A stretch of DNA of 64,000 nucleotides from Aquimarina megaterium XH134 (GTDB lineage: Bacteria; Bacteroidota; Bacteroidia; Flavobacteriales; Flavobacteriaceae), in the NCBI RefSeq assembly GCF_000520975.1, contig NZ_JACB01000031.1:62001-126000 (forward strand), given 5' to 3'. Shown here in pieces: positions 9,353-18,121 of this stretch. Both the position numbers and the translations under genes were made by a program. The notes below the pieces were generated by a model, which saw only the letters and a program-made list of their open reading frames with translations, searched no databases and was not told where the DNA came from. Position 1 is the stretch's first letter, and each line of letters opens with the position of its first letter.

Positions 9353-9769
9353 ATGAAAATTAGAATTTATTTATATCATCTCACTAGAGTGATATTTGGA
9401 GTGTTGCTGGTGTTGTATGGTACTTATAATGTAATTAGGTATTCTGAGTTTTTAGAGCGACTGGACATATATTTTGATAATGCTACGGTATTTAATATAG
9501 GTTTTGTAGAAGCCCTTGCTCCATTAGTGCCTTTTGAGGAATTTGTAATAGGGATGTTCTTGATTCTAAAGATTTTTGTTAGAAAAGCTTTAATCGCGAT
9601 CATCATACTATTTACTTTTTTCACTTTGTTTTTAATAGATGCAGATTGTCTGATTTTGGCACTTATTCATCTGGTTTTTTGCGGTATTGCTATGGTATTA
9701 TTAAAAAATGATAAGTATAATTTAAACGCTATAAGCTATGATAAAGATTCATACCAAGTTATATCATAA
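9353..9769 (+). CDS. Small four-helix membrane protein, DoxX/MauE-like
   Basis: The ATG at 9353 gives a 138-residue protein, MKIRIYLYHLTRVIFGVLLV, with four hydrophobic segments. The arrangement LTRVIFGVLLVLYGTYN, a conserved acidic/proline segment (EALAPLVPFEEFVIGMFLI) and two last helices resembles the DoxX/MauE group of quinone-pool or redox-associated membrane proteins. The assignment is by general resemblance only. It is preceded by a -7 box and followed by two terminators, so it is transcribed alone, divergently from the AraC gene. Confidence 0.75.
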   Translation: MKIRIYLYHLTRVIFGVLLVLYGTYNVIRYSEFLERLDIYFDNATVFNIGFVEALAPLVPFEEFVIGMFLILKIFVRKALIAIIILFTFFTLFLIDADCLILALIHLVFCGIAMVLLKNDKYNLNAISYDKDSYQVIS

Positions 9770-9787
9770 AATATAAAAAAATAGCTG

Positions 9788-9811
9788 CCTCTTTGCAGAG
9801 AGGTTTTTTTT
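9788..9811 (+). terminator. First of two tandem terminators
   Basis: CCTCT and AGAGG form a short stem with a run of eight T after it, 19 bases after the stop of the membrane protein gene. Confidence 0.75.
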
Positions 9812-9842
9812 CATAAGTTAATTTTGTTTGATGTTAAAAGCG

Positions 9843-9869
9843 CCCTTACAGTTTTGTAAGGGTTTTTTT
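9843..9869 (+). terminator. Second tandem terminator
   Basis: CCCTTAC and GTAAGGG pair around AGTTTT and are followed by seven T. It backs up the terminator at 9788 between convergent genes. Confidence 0.8.
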
Positions 9870-9917
9870 ATCGAATTATCACCCTCTTCAACATACTAAT
9901 TTGAAATAAATAAAAAA

Positions 9918-10265
9918 TTAAAGATAAAGAGATGCCCAATATATCAAACCAAATTGAAGTAACAATCTAGTGACTAAAACGAATTTTGGTAAATTTAAAC
10001 TCGCTTTTTTATGTACAAGCATGTGTATATGAACTGGAAAAAATAGAATGAGCATAAAAATTATACTCCATGCAGAAAATGTTCTGGTTGGTGCAAATAA
10101 TAAACCAAAACTCACAGAAACCTCTGCAATACCACTTAAATAAACCAATAGTTTGTGATAAGGAATATATAAAGGCATTATTCTCATGAATGCCTTAGGG
10201 CGAATTAGATGAAAAACTCCGGCAATACCAAAGATGAATGATAAAACATATAAGTGCCAACTCAT
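9918..10265 (-). CDS. DoxX family membrane protein
   Basis: A 115-residue protein with four hydrophobic helices (LYVLSFIFGIAGVFHLIRP, LLVYLSGIAEVSVSFGLLF, WSIIFMLILFFPVHIHML, LLLQFGLIYWASLYL). The pattern HLIRPKAFMRIMP and Gly-x-x-Glu in the second helix is that of the short DoxX family. Its ATG overlaps the stop of the gene at 10262 by four bases (ATGA), so the two are translationally coupled. Confidence 0.88.
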   Translation of the reverse strand: MSWHLYVLSFIFGIAGVFHLIRPKAFMRIMPLYIPYHKLLVYLSGIAEVSVSFGLLFAPTRTFSAWSIIFMLILFFPVHIHMLVHKKASLNLPKFVLVTRLLLQFGLIYWASLYL

Positions 10266-10726
10266 GAAACCCCGGTAGCTTTTTCTTTACCAGCTTCTCT
10301 AAGCGAATGATTTTTGTTATGAGCTATCATTTTAATAAAGCTTATTTTTCTAAAGCGTAGCGCATTCCAATCTGTATTAATAGAAACATGATTTATGGGT
10401 TCGAGATTATAATCTCCAAGAACTCCCCAGCCATAATCTCTATTAATTTCTGTGGTATATTTTTTAGAGTTTTTTTTAGGATATGCAAACCAAAGTATTG
10501 CATCACCTACCAGTTTTGGATATACGGTTTCTATACGATTTTCTATTTGCTTCTTTTCAGTAACAAATATAACAGCAAAATCAACCTCTGATACCTGAAT
10601 CAAAGACTCTTTAACATTTACACCTTTAAGACAATCAAGGTCTTCACAAAACCCTTCGGGTTCATTAAGTATTAGTATCTCATCTAAAAAGGGAGGTAGC
10701 TGTAATTTTTTAAATAGAGGTGTCAT
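10262..10726 (-). CDS. DUF3052-like cytoplasmic protein
   Basis: A 154-residue soluble protein. The pattern ILWFAYPKKNSKKY, GWGVLGDYNLEPINHVSI and WNALRFRK resembles DUF3052 proteins (tentative, from memory of the family pattern, no search done). There is no signal peptide. It is the first gene of a two-gene operon with the DoxX protein through an ATGA overlap. Function unknown. Confidence 0.75.
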   Translation of the reverse strand: MTPLFKKLQLPPFLDEILILNEPEGFCEDLDCLKGVNVKESLIQVSEVDFAVIFVTEKKQIENRIETVYPKLVGDAILWFAYPKKNSKKYTTEINRDYGWGVLGDYNLEPINHVSINTDWNALRFRKISFIKMIAHNKNHSLREAGKEKATGVS

Positions 10727-10928
10727 GAGAATAAATTTTAGAAAAACTTGTGTCTCTTAAAGATACAAAAAAAACTGATCATTTTATAACTTGATGTTTT
10801 TATGAAAATATTTATATGGTAATCTGTATCAGTATGTTAAACAGGTTTTGGTTATTGTATTGCATTAAGAGCAATAAAAACAAGAAAACTGAAGTTTACT
10901 TTATAACACAAACTCAAATATATACATT

Positions 10929-11981
10929 ATGAAAACAGTTTTTAAGAGCACTGTACTAGGTGCTTTAGCATTCGTTGCATGCACAACTTTCGTTTCTTGT
11001 GAGAAGGATCAAGACAATGCTCACGAACAATTAGAAAACCAGACAATAGTCGAAAAAGGATTCTTGCATGAGCAAGCCTATCCAGAAAGAACAGGAAAAT
11101 TAGTTACTATTGAGCTTAATGGGGAATCTGTTGAAGTCGAGGAAATCGACGGACAGTATGTTTTAGGAGATATCCTTATTGATAAAGAGGATGTTATGGT
11201 TAAAAATGGTAAAAGTACAGGACGTACCGGAAGTAGATGGCCAAACAACACAGTGTATTATGAAATACAAAGTAGTTTACCTAATCAGGCAAGAGTAACC
11301 AATGCGATCGCACATTGGGAGGCAAATACAAGTCTTAAATTTGTGAAAAGAACAAATCAGACAGCCTATATCTACTTTAGAAGTGGTAGTGGATGCTCTT
11401 CTTCTGTGGGCCGAACAGGTAGAAGACAAAATATCAATCTTGCAAATGGATGCTCTACAGGGAATACAATTCATGAAATAGGTCATGCTGTAGGATTATG
11501 GCATGAGCAAAGTAGAAAAGACAGGGATCAGTATATCACAATCAATTTTCAGAATATACAGGCGAATAGAGATTTTAATTTTAAAACGTATTCTCAGCAA
11601 GGGTATGATGGTGATGAGTATACTAACTCGTTAGATTTTAATTCGATTATGTTATATGGTTCTTATGCTTTTTCTGCAAATGGCCAACCTACTATTGTAA
11701 AAAAAGATGGATCTACTTATAATGCACAAAGGAATGGACTTTCTAGCGGAGATATTGCCGGAATAAAAATTATGTACCCCGGTGGTGGTGGAAATGATAT
11801 TTGTGAGGGAGTAGCTCCCTGGTCTAGTTCTCAAAATTATCAAGTAGGAGATCGTGTAACATATAGAGGGTATTTGTATGAAAGAACTTCTAGTGGTTGG
11901 ACTCGAATAGGGCAGTGTGGCACATCAAAATCATCAAACGCTCAAGATGTGTCGCATCTTAACGATGTCGCAAAAAATTAA
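10929..11981 (+). CDS. Astacin-type (M12A) metallopeptidase lipoprotein with a carbohydrate-binding module
   Basis: A 350-residue protein. The N-terminal hydrophobic stretch ends in VSCEKD, a Bacteroidota lipoprotein signal. After a pro-region comes the catalytic domain from about 95 to 285. Its zinc motif HEIGHAVGLWHEQSRKDRD starts at His182 and is the full astacin signature; the Met-turn SIMLY lies at 239-243. The last 60 residues contain APWSSSQNYQVGDRVTYRG, a chitin/cellulose-binding module of the ChtBD3 type. It probably cleaves proteins on surfaces or polysaccharide-associated substrates. It is monocistronic with a terminator 25 bases later. Confidence 0.94.
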   Translation: MKTVFKSTVLGALAFVACTTFVSCEKDQDNAHEQLENQTIVEKGFLHEQAYPERTGKLVTIELNGESVEVEEIDGQYVLGDILIDKEDVMVKNGKSTGRTGSRWPNNTVYYEIQSSLPNQARVTNAIAHWEANTSLKFVKRTNQTAYIYFRSGSGCSSSVGRTGRRQNINLANGCSTGNTIHEIGHAVGLWHEQSRKDRDQYITINFQNIQANRDFNFKTYSQQGYDGDEYTNSLDFNSIMLYGSYAFSANGQPTIVKKDGSTYNAQRNGLSSGDIAGIKIMYPGGGGNDICEGVAPWSSSQNYQVGDRVTYRGYLYERTSSGWTRIGQCGTSKSSNAQDVSHLNDVAKN

Positions 11982-12009
11982 TACTGCATAGGAAATAGCA
12001 TGAAAAATA

Positions 12010-12042
12010 AAATCCCTTCAGAGTTTTTCTGAAGGGATTTTT
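12010..12042. terminator. Bidirectional terminator between convergent genes
   Basis: AATCCCTTCAG and CTGAAGGGATT form an 11-bp stem around a TTTTT-containing loop, with A-rich sequence before and T-rich sequence after. Confidence 0.88.
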
Positions 12043-12064
12043 ATATGCTGCAAAAAGTAATGTG

Positions 12065-12919
12065 TTATAGTTTTATCTCTTTGGCATTATCTGGAGTTTC
12101 AAAAATAGAACCTTCATCATCCAGAAAGGTAATATCTGTAATTGTAGCTTCTCCCAATTCATTAGTGATACCTTTTTCTTCAGTCCAACCATAAAACATC
12201 CATTTCGTAGCAAATGGTATTCCTTCTATGATTTTAAAATCTTGATATTGTATAATATGTGGATCACTCTCTGCCTTAGTAATATCACCTTTACTTCCAA
12301 ACGTAACAATATACGCTGTAGCTTGTAAAGTGTGATCTTTGGGATCTGTATAAATAATATACCAATCATCTGGAGAATCCCCAATACCTTTTTCGAAGGA
12401 AAGCTTAGCAGTTTGATAGTCTACTTCGCTTAAAGATCTCATGTCTTCAAGCTCTAATTTGCTGCCGGGATCATTTAATTTATATGGCATGGCAAAGAAA
12501 TAAGTCCAGGTAAAGATATCGAAACGTGCTCCTTTATCGCTTGCATCTTCTGGGCACAAAAAAACTTTTTCGCCAGTATAGATCAATTTACTCTCATCTT
12601 TTTTATCAATTCTGATTTTTGTAGAATTCGTTAACATAGTGATTTTACCATCCAGACGTAATTTACCACCAAAGGAAATCGCAATGTTAAAACTTACCGC
12701 TTTATGCTTTAGGAAATCATCTTTTTTATGTGCGTTCTCAATGTTTTTAATATGATGATCCATAATAGATATAGCACCATCTCCCATACCACCATCTGGT
12801 TCTACCGGAATCTTTTCGGTTTTGTTATCTGTAGCATCTGTAGTTTGATTTTCTTGCTTTTTATTGTTACCACAGCTTAAAATGATAATGGCCATGATCA
12901 AAATCCATAGATTTTTCAT
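12065..12919 (-). CDS. DUF6503 family lipoprotein
   Basis: A 284-residue lipoprotein with lipobox ILSC at residue 16. The body has the repeated features of the flavobacterial DUF6503 family: KLRLDGKITMLTNSTKIRI, VFLCPEDASDKGARFDIFTW, PDDWYIIYTDPK and ITFLDDEGSIFETPDNA. The fold is likely a beta-rich LolA/LolB-like lipid-binding shape (inference from the alternating pattern). The role is unknown. It is transcribed alone toward the terminator at 12010. Confidence 0.82.
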   Translation of the reverse strand: MKNLWILIMAIIILSCGNNKKQENQTTDATDNKTEKIPVEPDGGMGDGAISIMDHHIKNIENAHKKDDFLKHKAVSFNIAISFGGKLRLDGKITMLTNSTKIRIDKKDESKLIYTGEKVFLCPEDASDKGARFDIFTWTYFFAMPYKLNDPGSKLELEDMRSLSEVDYQTAKLSFEKGIGDSPDDWYIIYTDPKDHTLQATAYIVTFGSKGDITKAESDPHIIQYQDFKIIEGIPFATKWMFYGWTEEKGITNELGEATITDITFLDDEGSIFETPDNAKEIKL

Positions 12920-13024
12920 AAATAATAGTTCGTGTTATAAGTATCAAAATTACTAAAACCAATACTTCAACAAACAATTTTTAGGAAAAATGTAACAGAA
13001 AGATATGGTAACTTTATAAAAAAA

Positions 13025-14674
13025 CTAATCAATACGTTTGGCGGGAGTTTTTTGCCCTCCTTGATTAAGTACAGCGCTAACCACTTTATTATTTTCTTTT
13101 ATAAACTCTAGAGAAGCAGAGAACTCTTTTACAAAAAATACAGTTTCGCTTTCTGGATATATTTTGAAACTTTTTTGCCCTGTTGCTTGCGAAATTAGCT
13201 GTCCGTTTTCTAAAGATATTGTAAGATTAAATCCTTCTTTGATTTGGTAAACCCCTACATATTGGCTAAGTATATTTTCTGATACAGTAATTGCCTTTTT
13301 ATCTGCAGGAATAGGTGCATTTGTTTTATATCCTTTAGTTTCTTTAACTCTGTTTTTAAAAATAGCTTCAGGTTTTTTACTACCAGTTTTAAACAAGATT
13401 TCAGAAAAACTATCCTCGAAGAAAAAAGTGTTTTCTGCTTTAGGAAAAATTTTGAATTGCTTACCGGCATCTCTTTGGCTGTATAATTGACCATCCTTTA
13501 GGCTAATACTTCTTACTGCTCCATCTTCAAATTTATATACACCTGTTAGCTTTTTTAATGCTGAAACTGAAACATTTGTTTTTTTCTCTTCACCATATGG
13601 TTTATCTATCGCTATTGCTGCAATACGAATTGTAATGTCTGTAGGGCTATTGCAGTTGCAATTGGTTAATATTGCAGCATGTACATCTTCTTCGGGAATA
13701 TAAATCTGATAGGAGGTATATCCAAAGATGCCGCCACCATGTTCAATTGTGGGTACTCCATTGATCTCATTTACGCTCCACCCATATCCATAATAAGTAG
13801 GTTTTCCATTATTTAATGTTGTATTCTGAAATGCTTTTTTGATAGTTTCTGCTTTAACCAGAGTATTGGTATTAACTGCATTTTGCCATTTATGTAAATC
13901 TTCTACAGTACTCATCAACGAACCGGCGGCATAGGGTAATGTCATGCTTAGGTAAGCAGAATTAATATATCCTTCTCGAGTTTGATATCCCGAAGCTCTG
14001 TTTTTGATGATTTCTCTTTTACTGCCATAGTATGAATTATTCATTGCTAATGGTTTGAAAATATTTTGCTCTATAAAATCCTCATAAGATTGCCCAGAAA
14101 TTTTTTCGATTATAAAACCCAGGATAATATATCCAGAGTTATTATATAACCATTTTTCACCAGGATCAAAATCCATAGGTTCATTTTTAAAATAATTAAT
14201 CAACTCGGTAGGAGTCATATCTTTTGCAGCGATCTCTGATAAATTCATAGAGGTGTAGCTCTTAATTCCCGAAGTATGGTTTAAGAGGTGATGTATTGTT
14301 ATTTTTTTTCCATGTGTAGGATAATCCGGGATGAATTTGGTGATTTCATCTTCGATGGTAAGTTTACCTTGCTCCATAAGCATTAAGATAGCAACCGAGG
14401 TAAATTGTTTAGTTATAGAACCTATTTCGAAAACATTACTAGGTTTCATAGGAACTTCTAGTTCTATATTAGCAAGTCCAAAAGCTTTATGGTAAATGAT
14501 TTTTCCTTGTTTAGCTACCAAAACAGTAGCTCCAGAGCCATCTGGTTTATATCTCTCTTGGAGAAGAGTATCAAATTTTTCTTCGAGACTTTGTGAAAAA
14601 GAAGTTAGTGGTATAGCAATGCATAATAGTAGTAACAAAAATATAATCCCTGGTCTATGTTTTGTAGTTATCAT
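13025..14674 (-). CDS. Class C beta-lactamase-fold serine hydrolase
   Basis: The ATG at 14674 is preferred because MITTKHRPGIIFLLLLLC is a compact signal peptide; another ATG nine codons upstream lengthens the n-region. The catalytic domain (about 30-370) has SITK as the Ser-x-x-Lys motif, YNNSGY as Tyr-x-Asn, and HGGGIFGY as the KTG-equivalent. Two C-terminal repeats (about 385-455 and 470-545), each with VYKF/VYQI...LKDGQLYSQ/LENGQLISQ...FKIFPKAENTFF/FKIYPESETVFF, form a duplicated domain that is usual in such peptidase/esterase relatives. It probably hydrolyses D-amino-acid peptides or esters in the periplasm. Confidence 0.92.
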   Translation of the reverse strand: MITTKHRPGIIFLLLLLCIAIPLTSFSQSLEEKFDTLLQERYKPDGSGATVLVAKQGKIIYHKAFGLANIELEVPMKPSNVFEIGSITKQFTSVAILMLMEQGKLTIEDEITKFIPDYPTHGKKITIHHLLNHTSGIKSYTSMNLSEIAAKDMTPTELINYFKNEPMDFDPGEKWLYNNSGYIILGFIIEKISGQSYEDFIEQNIFKPLAMNNSYYGSKREIIKNRASGYQTREGYINSAYLSMTLPYAAGSLMSTVEDLHKWQNAVNTNTLVKAETIKKAFQNTTLNNGKPTYYGYGWSVNEINGVPTIEHGGGIFGYTSYQIYIPEEDVHAAILTNCNCNSPTDITIRIAAIAIDKPYGEEKKTNVSVSALKKLTGVYKFEDGAVRSISLKDGQLYSQRDAGKQFKIFPKAENTFFFEDSFSEILFKTGSKKPEAIFKNRVKETKGYKTNAPIPADKKAITVSENILSQYVGVYQIKEGFNLTISLENGQLISQATGQKSFKIYPESETVFFVKEFSASLEFIKENNKVVSAVLNQGGQKTPAKRID

Positions 14675-14842
14675 AATACTTGTTTTGATTGATTTATCCA
14701 TATGACGCTCTAATACATTAATGGTTACAGAAAAAATGAATAACTACTTGACTAATTTATGATGAATGATGTAACAAAAAGTAGAATTAGGTTACTTACT
14801 ATTTACAAACACTCTTAATTAATCAATAAAATCTAACACATA

Positions 14843-17155
14843 ATGAAAACAAAATCATTAAAAGTATGGACCACCTTTATCGTGTTACTGTGCATGTCTT
14901 TTACTCAGTCGTATGGACAAGAAGTTACAGGAACTTGGAAAGGGAAATTATCGGTTCAGGGGGCAGAAATTCCTTTAGCATTTCATATAGAAAAAACGAA
15001 TGGGGCATTAGCAGCAACAATGGATAGCCCATCTCAAGGAGCAACAGGAATCCCTATGGATACAGCACTTTTTGAAAACAATCAATTAACTTTAGCATTA
15101 AAACAAGCAGGAGTTAAATATGTAGCAACTGTCGATGCAAAAAAACTTACAGGAACTTTTTATCAAGGCGGAATGGAACTACCACTAGAAATGGAAAAAT
15201 CAGAAAAAACTATACCAGGTAACCCAGAATTGGTTACTACAGATTCTGCTCTTGTAGAATTAAGTAATTTGGATAAAGGGGGTTATAAATATTCAGTTGA
15301 AGATTATTTTGCCAAACCTAAAGCCAGAACTTTTCGCTTTTCTCCCAACGGGAAATATCTTTCTTATAGAGAAAAAGATGATAATAAAAAGAATCATGTA
15401 TATGTAAAAGAAATTGCCACAAACAAAGTTACTCGTGTTATTGAAGAAAAAGAAGAATTGATTCGAGGGTATGGTTGGGCAAATAATAACCGTTTGGTTT
15501 ATGTAATGGATAAAGGAGGAAATGAAGATTATCATCTCTTTGCTGCAAATATTGATGGATCAGATCAAAAAGAATTAACTCCTTTTGAAGGTGTTCAGGT
15601 AAATATTCTTGAAGGTTTAAAAGAAGATGAAGATCATATGATCATTTCTATGAACAAGAATAACAAACAAATTTTTGAACCTTATAAAATCAATATAGTT
15701 ACTGGTGAGATTAAACAATTATTCAAAAATGAAGATGCTGCAAATCCAATTGCAGGATATAGTTTTGATAAAGATGGTAACCTTAAAGGATATGCCAAAA
15801 TCAGAGATGGAGTAAACTTTGATTTATATTATGCCAAGGAAGAAGGAAAATATGAAATCATTAAACAGTTAAATTGGAAAGATACATTTTCTATTCTGAG
15901 ATTTGATTATGCTACAGATAATCCTCATGATGCATATGTGGTTTCTAATCTGAAATCTGATAAATCTCAAATTTATTTATACGATCTTAAGGCAGATAAA
16001 GTGATTAAGAAAATTTTCTCGAACGATGAATATGATGTGTCTAGCCTTTCGGTGTCAAAAAAAAGAGGGTATGAGTTAGACTACTTTTCTTATGAGGGAG
16101 AAAAGAGTATAATTGTACCCGTAAGTGATTATTATAAGAAATTACACGCAAAAATTACAACGAAGTTTCCAGATCATCAATACTCTATTGCAGATAAAAC
16201 GGATGAAGAAGATAAATATTTAATTTTCTTACAAAGTGATAAATTATATGGAGTATATTATTCTTACGACACCAAGACTGGCGAATTTAAGTTGTTATAC
16301 AACTTAATGCCACAGTTGAAGGAAAAAGATATGGCCGAAATGCGTCCAATTACTTTTACAAGTAGAGATGGCTTAACTATAAATGGATATATCACTTTAC
16401 CAAAAGAAGCATTACAAGGAAAGAAAGTTCCATTGATTGTAAATCCACACGGCGGACCACAAGGTATTCGTGATTCATGGGGATTTAATCCAGAAGCTCA
16501 ATTGTTTGCTAGTAGAGGATATGCAACTTTGCAAGTGAATTTTAGAATATCTGGGGGTTACGGAAGAAAGTTCTTAGAGTCAGGATTTAAAGAAATTGGA
16601 AGAAAAGCCATGGACGATGTAGAGGATGGATTAAAATATGTAATCGATCAAGGTTGGGTAAATAAAGATAAAGTAGCTATCTATGGAGGGAGTCATGGTG
16701 GATATGCTGTGTTGAGAGGGCTAACTAAAACTCCTGATTTGTATACTTGTGGTGTAGATTACGTTGGAGTTTCTAATTTGTTTACTTTTATGAAAACCAT
16801 TCCTCCTTATTGGAAACCTTATTTAAAGATTATAAAAGAAATATGGTATGATGAAGATGTGGCCGAAGAAAAAGCTATCATGGAAGAAGTGTCTCCTGTA
16901 TATCAAATAGATAAAATTAAAAAACCACTATTTGTAGTGCAAGGAGCAAATGACCCCAGAGTAAATATAGATGAATCAGATCAGATCGTTAAGGCTTTAA
17001 GAGATAAAGGGTTTGATGTACCTTATATGGTAAAATATGATGAAGGTCATGGTTTTGGTAAAGAAGAAAACTCTATAGAGATGTATAAAGCTATGATGGG
17101 ATTTTATGCAAAACATTTAAATAATAAAAAAACAACAAAACCTGTAAAAGGATAA
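14843..17155 (+). CDS. S9 family prolyl oligopeptidase with an extra N-terminal beta domain
   Basis: A 770-residue exported peptidase. A signal peptide (to about residue 26) is followed by a 90-residue beta domain (VTGTWKGKLSVQG...) of a type also found on alpha/beta hydrolases, then a beta-propeller (about 150-490) and the catalytic hydrolase domain. The catalytic Ser617 is in GGSHGGY, the Asp is in GANDPRVN and the His in EGHGFG near 735. Such enzymes cut peptides, often after proline, in the periplasm. It diverges from the serine hydrolase at 14674. All catalytic residues are intact. Confidence 0.95.
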   Translation: MKTKSLKVWTTFIVLLCMSFTQSYGQEVTGTWKGKLSVQGAEIPLAFHIEKTNGALAATMDSPSQGATGIPMDTALFENNQLTLALKQAGVKYVATVDAKKLTGTFYQGGMELPLEMEKSEKTIPGNPELVTTDSALVELSNLDKGGYKYSVEDYFAKPKARTFRFSPNGKYLSYREKDDNKKNHVYVKEIATNKVTRVIEEKEELIRGYGWANNNRLVYVMDKGGNEDYHLFAANIDGSDQKELTPFEGVQVNILEGLKEDEDHMIISMNKNNKQIFEPYKINIVTGEIKQLFKNEDAANPIAGYSFDKDGNLKGYAKIRDGVNFDLYYAKEEGKYEIIKQLNWKDTFSILRFDYATDNPHDAYVVSNLKSDKSQIYLYDLKADKVIKKIFSNDEYDVSSLSVSKKRGYELDYFSYEGEKSIIVPVSDYYKKLHAKITTKFPDHQYSIADKTDEEDKYLIFLQSDKLYGVYYSYDTKTGEFKLLYNLMPQLKEKDMAEMRPITFTSRDGLTINGYITLPKEALQGKKVPLIVNPHGGPQGIRDSWGFNPEAQLFASRGYATLQVNFRISGGYGRKFLESGFKEIGRKAMDDVEDGLKYVIDQGWVNKDKVAIYGGSHGGYAVLRGLTKTPDLYTCGVDYVGVSNLFTFMKTIPPYWKPYLKIIKEIWYDEDVAEEKAIMEEVSPVYQIDKIKKPLFVVQGANDPRVNIDESDQIVKALRDKGFDVPYMVKYDEGHGFGKEENSIEMYKAMMGFYAKHLNNKKTTKPVKG

Positions 17156-17177
17156 ATTAGATTCTCTAATTGTACAT

Positions 17178-17213
17178 AAAAACCTCCTGAAACTTGATTC
17201 AGGAGGTTTTTAT
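17178..17213. terminator. Bidirectional terminator between S9 peptidase and marR
   Basis: AAAAACCTCCTGA and TCAGGAGGTTTTT form a 13-bp stem with a short loop. It slightly overlaps the stop codon of the leftward marR gene. Confidence 0.9.
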
Positions 17214-17815
17214 GGTTTTTCTTCAAAGTCAGCGCAATCTAATCTAATATCTACATCTTTAAGCTCTGTTTGAATAAAATTACAATAATGATTGTTTTTA
17301 TTTTTTTCATAGAACTTACAAGCATAACAAGTTCTTTGTACAGATAATACTCCTGATCTGTTTAGCTGATAAATTAAGATGTTTATAGTCTTTAACAGAG
17401 ATTCCTGTTCCTCGGTATTAAAATTTAAAAGTTGCTTCTTGATGGGGTTTGCAAAATTTTCGGCTTCAGAAACATTTTTTTGACCTTTTGGGGTTAAGCT
17501 TATATAATAACTTCTATTATCTGTTGACGTCTTATTTTTGAAGATCATTTCTTTTTTTTCTAATGTCTTAACCGCATCACTAATCGTAGGTTTAGTTACA
17601 TTAAATTCTTTTGCAAGATGACTTACGGTACATAAATCTTCTTTGTGATATGCTATGAAAATTATAATCTGTATCTGTATAGGACTTAAGCCTGCAGTTT
17701 TTGCGTGTTCCCATAACAACGTTCTAAAGACCTCAGAAATACGTTCTAGGCCAATTACAATTTTGCTATTGATATCTTTATGTTGAAACGATATGTCAAA
17801 AATACTTTTATTCAT
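17210..17815 (-). CDS. MarR family regulator with a Cys-rich C-terminal tail
   Basis: A 201-residue regulator. Residues of about 25-150 are the winged helix domain of MarR (LSPIQIQIIIFIAYH, HLAKEFNVTKPTISDAVKTL, DNRSYYISLTPKGQ). An added tail of about 45 residues carries four cysteines (RTCYACKFYE, HYCNFI, LDCADF), which is unusual and might bind metal or sense redox state (inference). Copies of one palindrome lie before it and before two genes upstream, so it probably represses itself and its neighbours. A long hairpin occupies its 5' leader. Confidence 0.92.
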   Translation of the reverse strand: MNKSIFDISFQHKDINSKIVIGLERISEVFRTLLWEHAKTAGLSPIQIQIIIFIAYHKEDLCTVSHLAKEFNVTKPTISDAVKTLEKKEMIFKNKTSTDNRSYYISLTPKGQKNVSEAENFANPIKKQLLNFNTEEQESLLKTINILIYQLNRSGVLSVQRTCYACKFYEKNKNNHYCNFIQTELKDVDIRLDCADFEEKP

Positions 17816-17822
17816 ATAAAAT

Positions 17823-17853
17823 GCTAAAGAGAAAGCATCACTTTCTCTTTAGC
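17823..17853 (-). promoter_or_regulatory. 13-bp perfect hairpin in the marR leader
   Basis: GCTAAAGAGAAAG and CTTTCTCTTTAGC are perfect inverted repeats around the loop CATCA. Read on the minus strand, the stem ends seven bases before the marR start and is followed by ATTTTAT. It may hide the start region, attenuate transcription, or end transcripts coming from the DUF2024 gene. It overlaps the transcription start predicted from the box at 17853-17860. Confidence 0.65.
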
Positions 17854-17870
17854 AAAGTTAGTAATCCTAA
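17853..17870 (-). promoter_or_regulatory. marR promoter with overlapping operator copy
   Basis: On the minus strand TAACTTTG (17860-17853) fits the -7 consensus. The palindromic site TTAGGATTACTAA (17870-17858) overlaps its start and is one mismatch from the perfect copy at 18920. Binding there would block the promoter. Confidence 0.65.
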
Positions 17871-17887
17871 TTATTTATTTGTCGTTT

Positions 17888-18097
17888 TTAGCAATTTTCC
17901 ATTTCAATAATCGAATATCCTTTGATTTCGATATCATTTATCATTTCCGGAGTTGCTTGTTCAATATGGCAAAGCCTACATTCATTAGTAGTAATTTTCT
18001 CTGTCTTAAAGGGTTTAGACTTCAGGTAATTTTCTCCAAATTTAAACACCATATCCTGATCTGTTATAGAATCGGGGACGAGTATGTCAAAATGCAT
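17888..18097 (-). CDS. DUF2024 family protein, apparently short at the N-terminus
   Basis: A 69-residue product beginning MHFDILVPD and containing the family hallmarks ECRLCHIEQA and GYSIIEMENC. Relatives (from memory) start about 12-15 residues earlier with a beta strand and a KDG-x-x-MHFD segment. Here the eight codons before ATG read YYNNDGII and are preceded directly by the stop codon of the lipoprotein gene in the same frame. So the product either starts at MHFD without its first strand, uses a non-ATG start, or is a decayed copy. It lies between the MarR gene and the lipoprotein gene and is probably in their regulon. Confidence 0.75.
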   Translation of the reverse strand: MHFDILVPDSITDQDMVFKFGENYLKSKPFKTEKITTNECRLCHIEQATPEMINDIEIKGYSIIEMENC

Positions 18098-18121
18098 TAT
18101 GATCCCATCATTATTATAATA

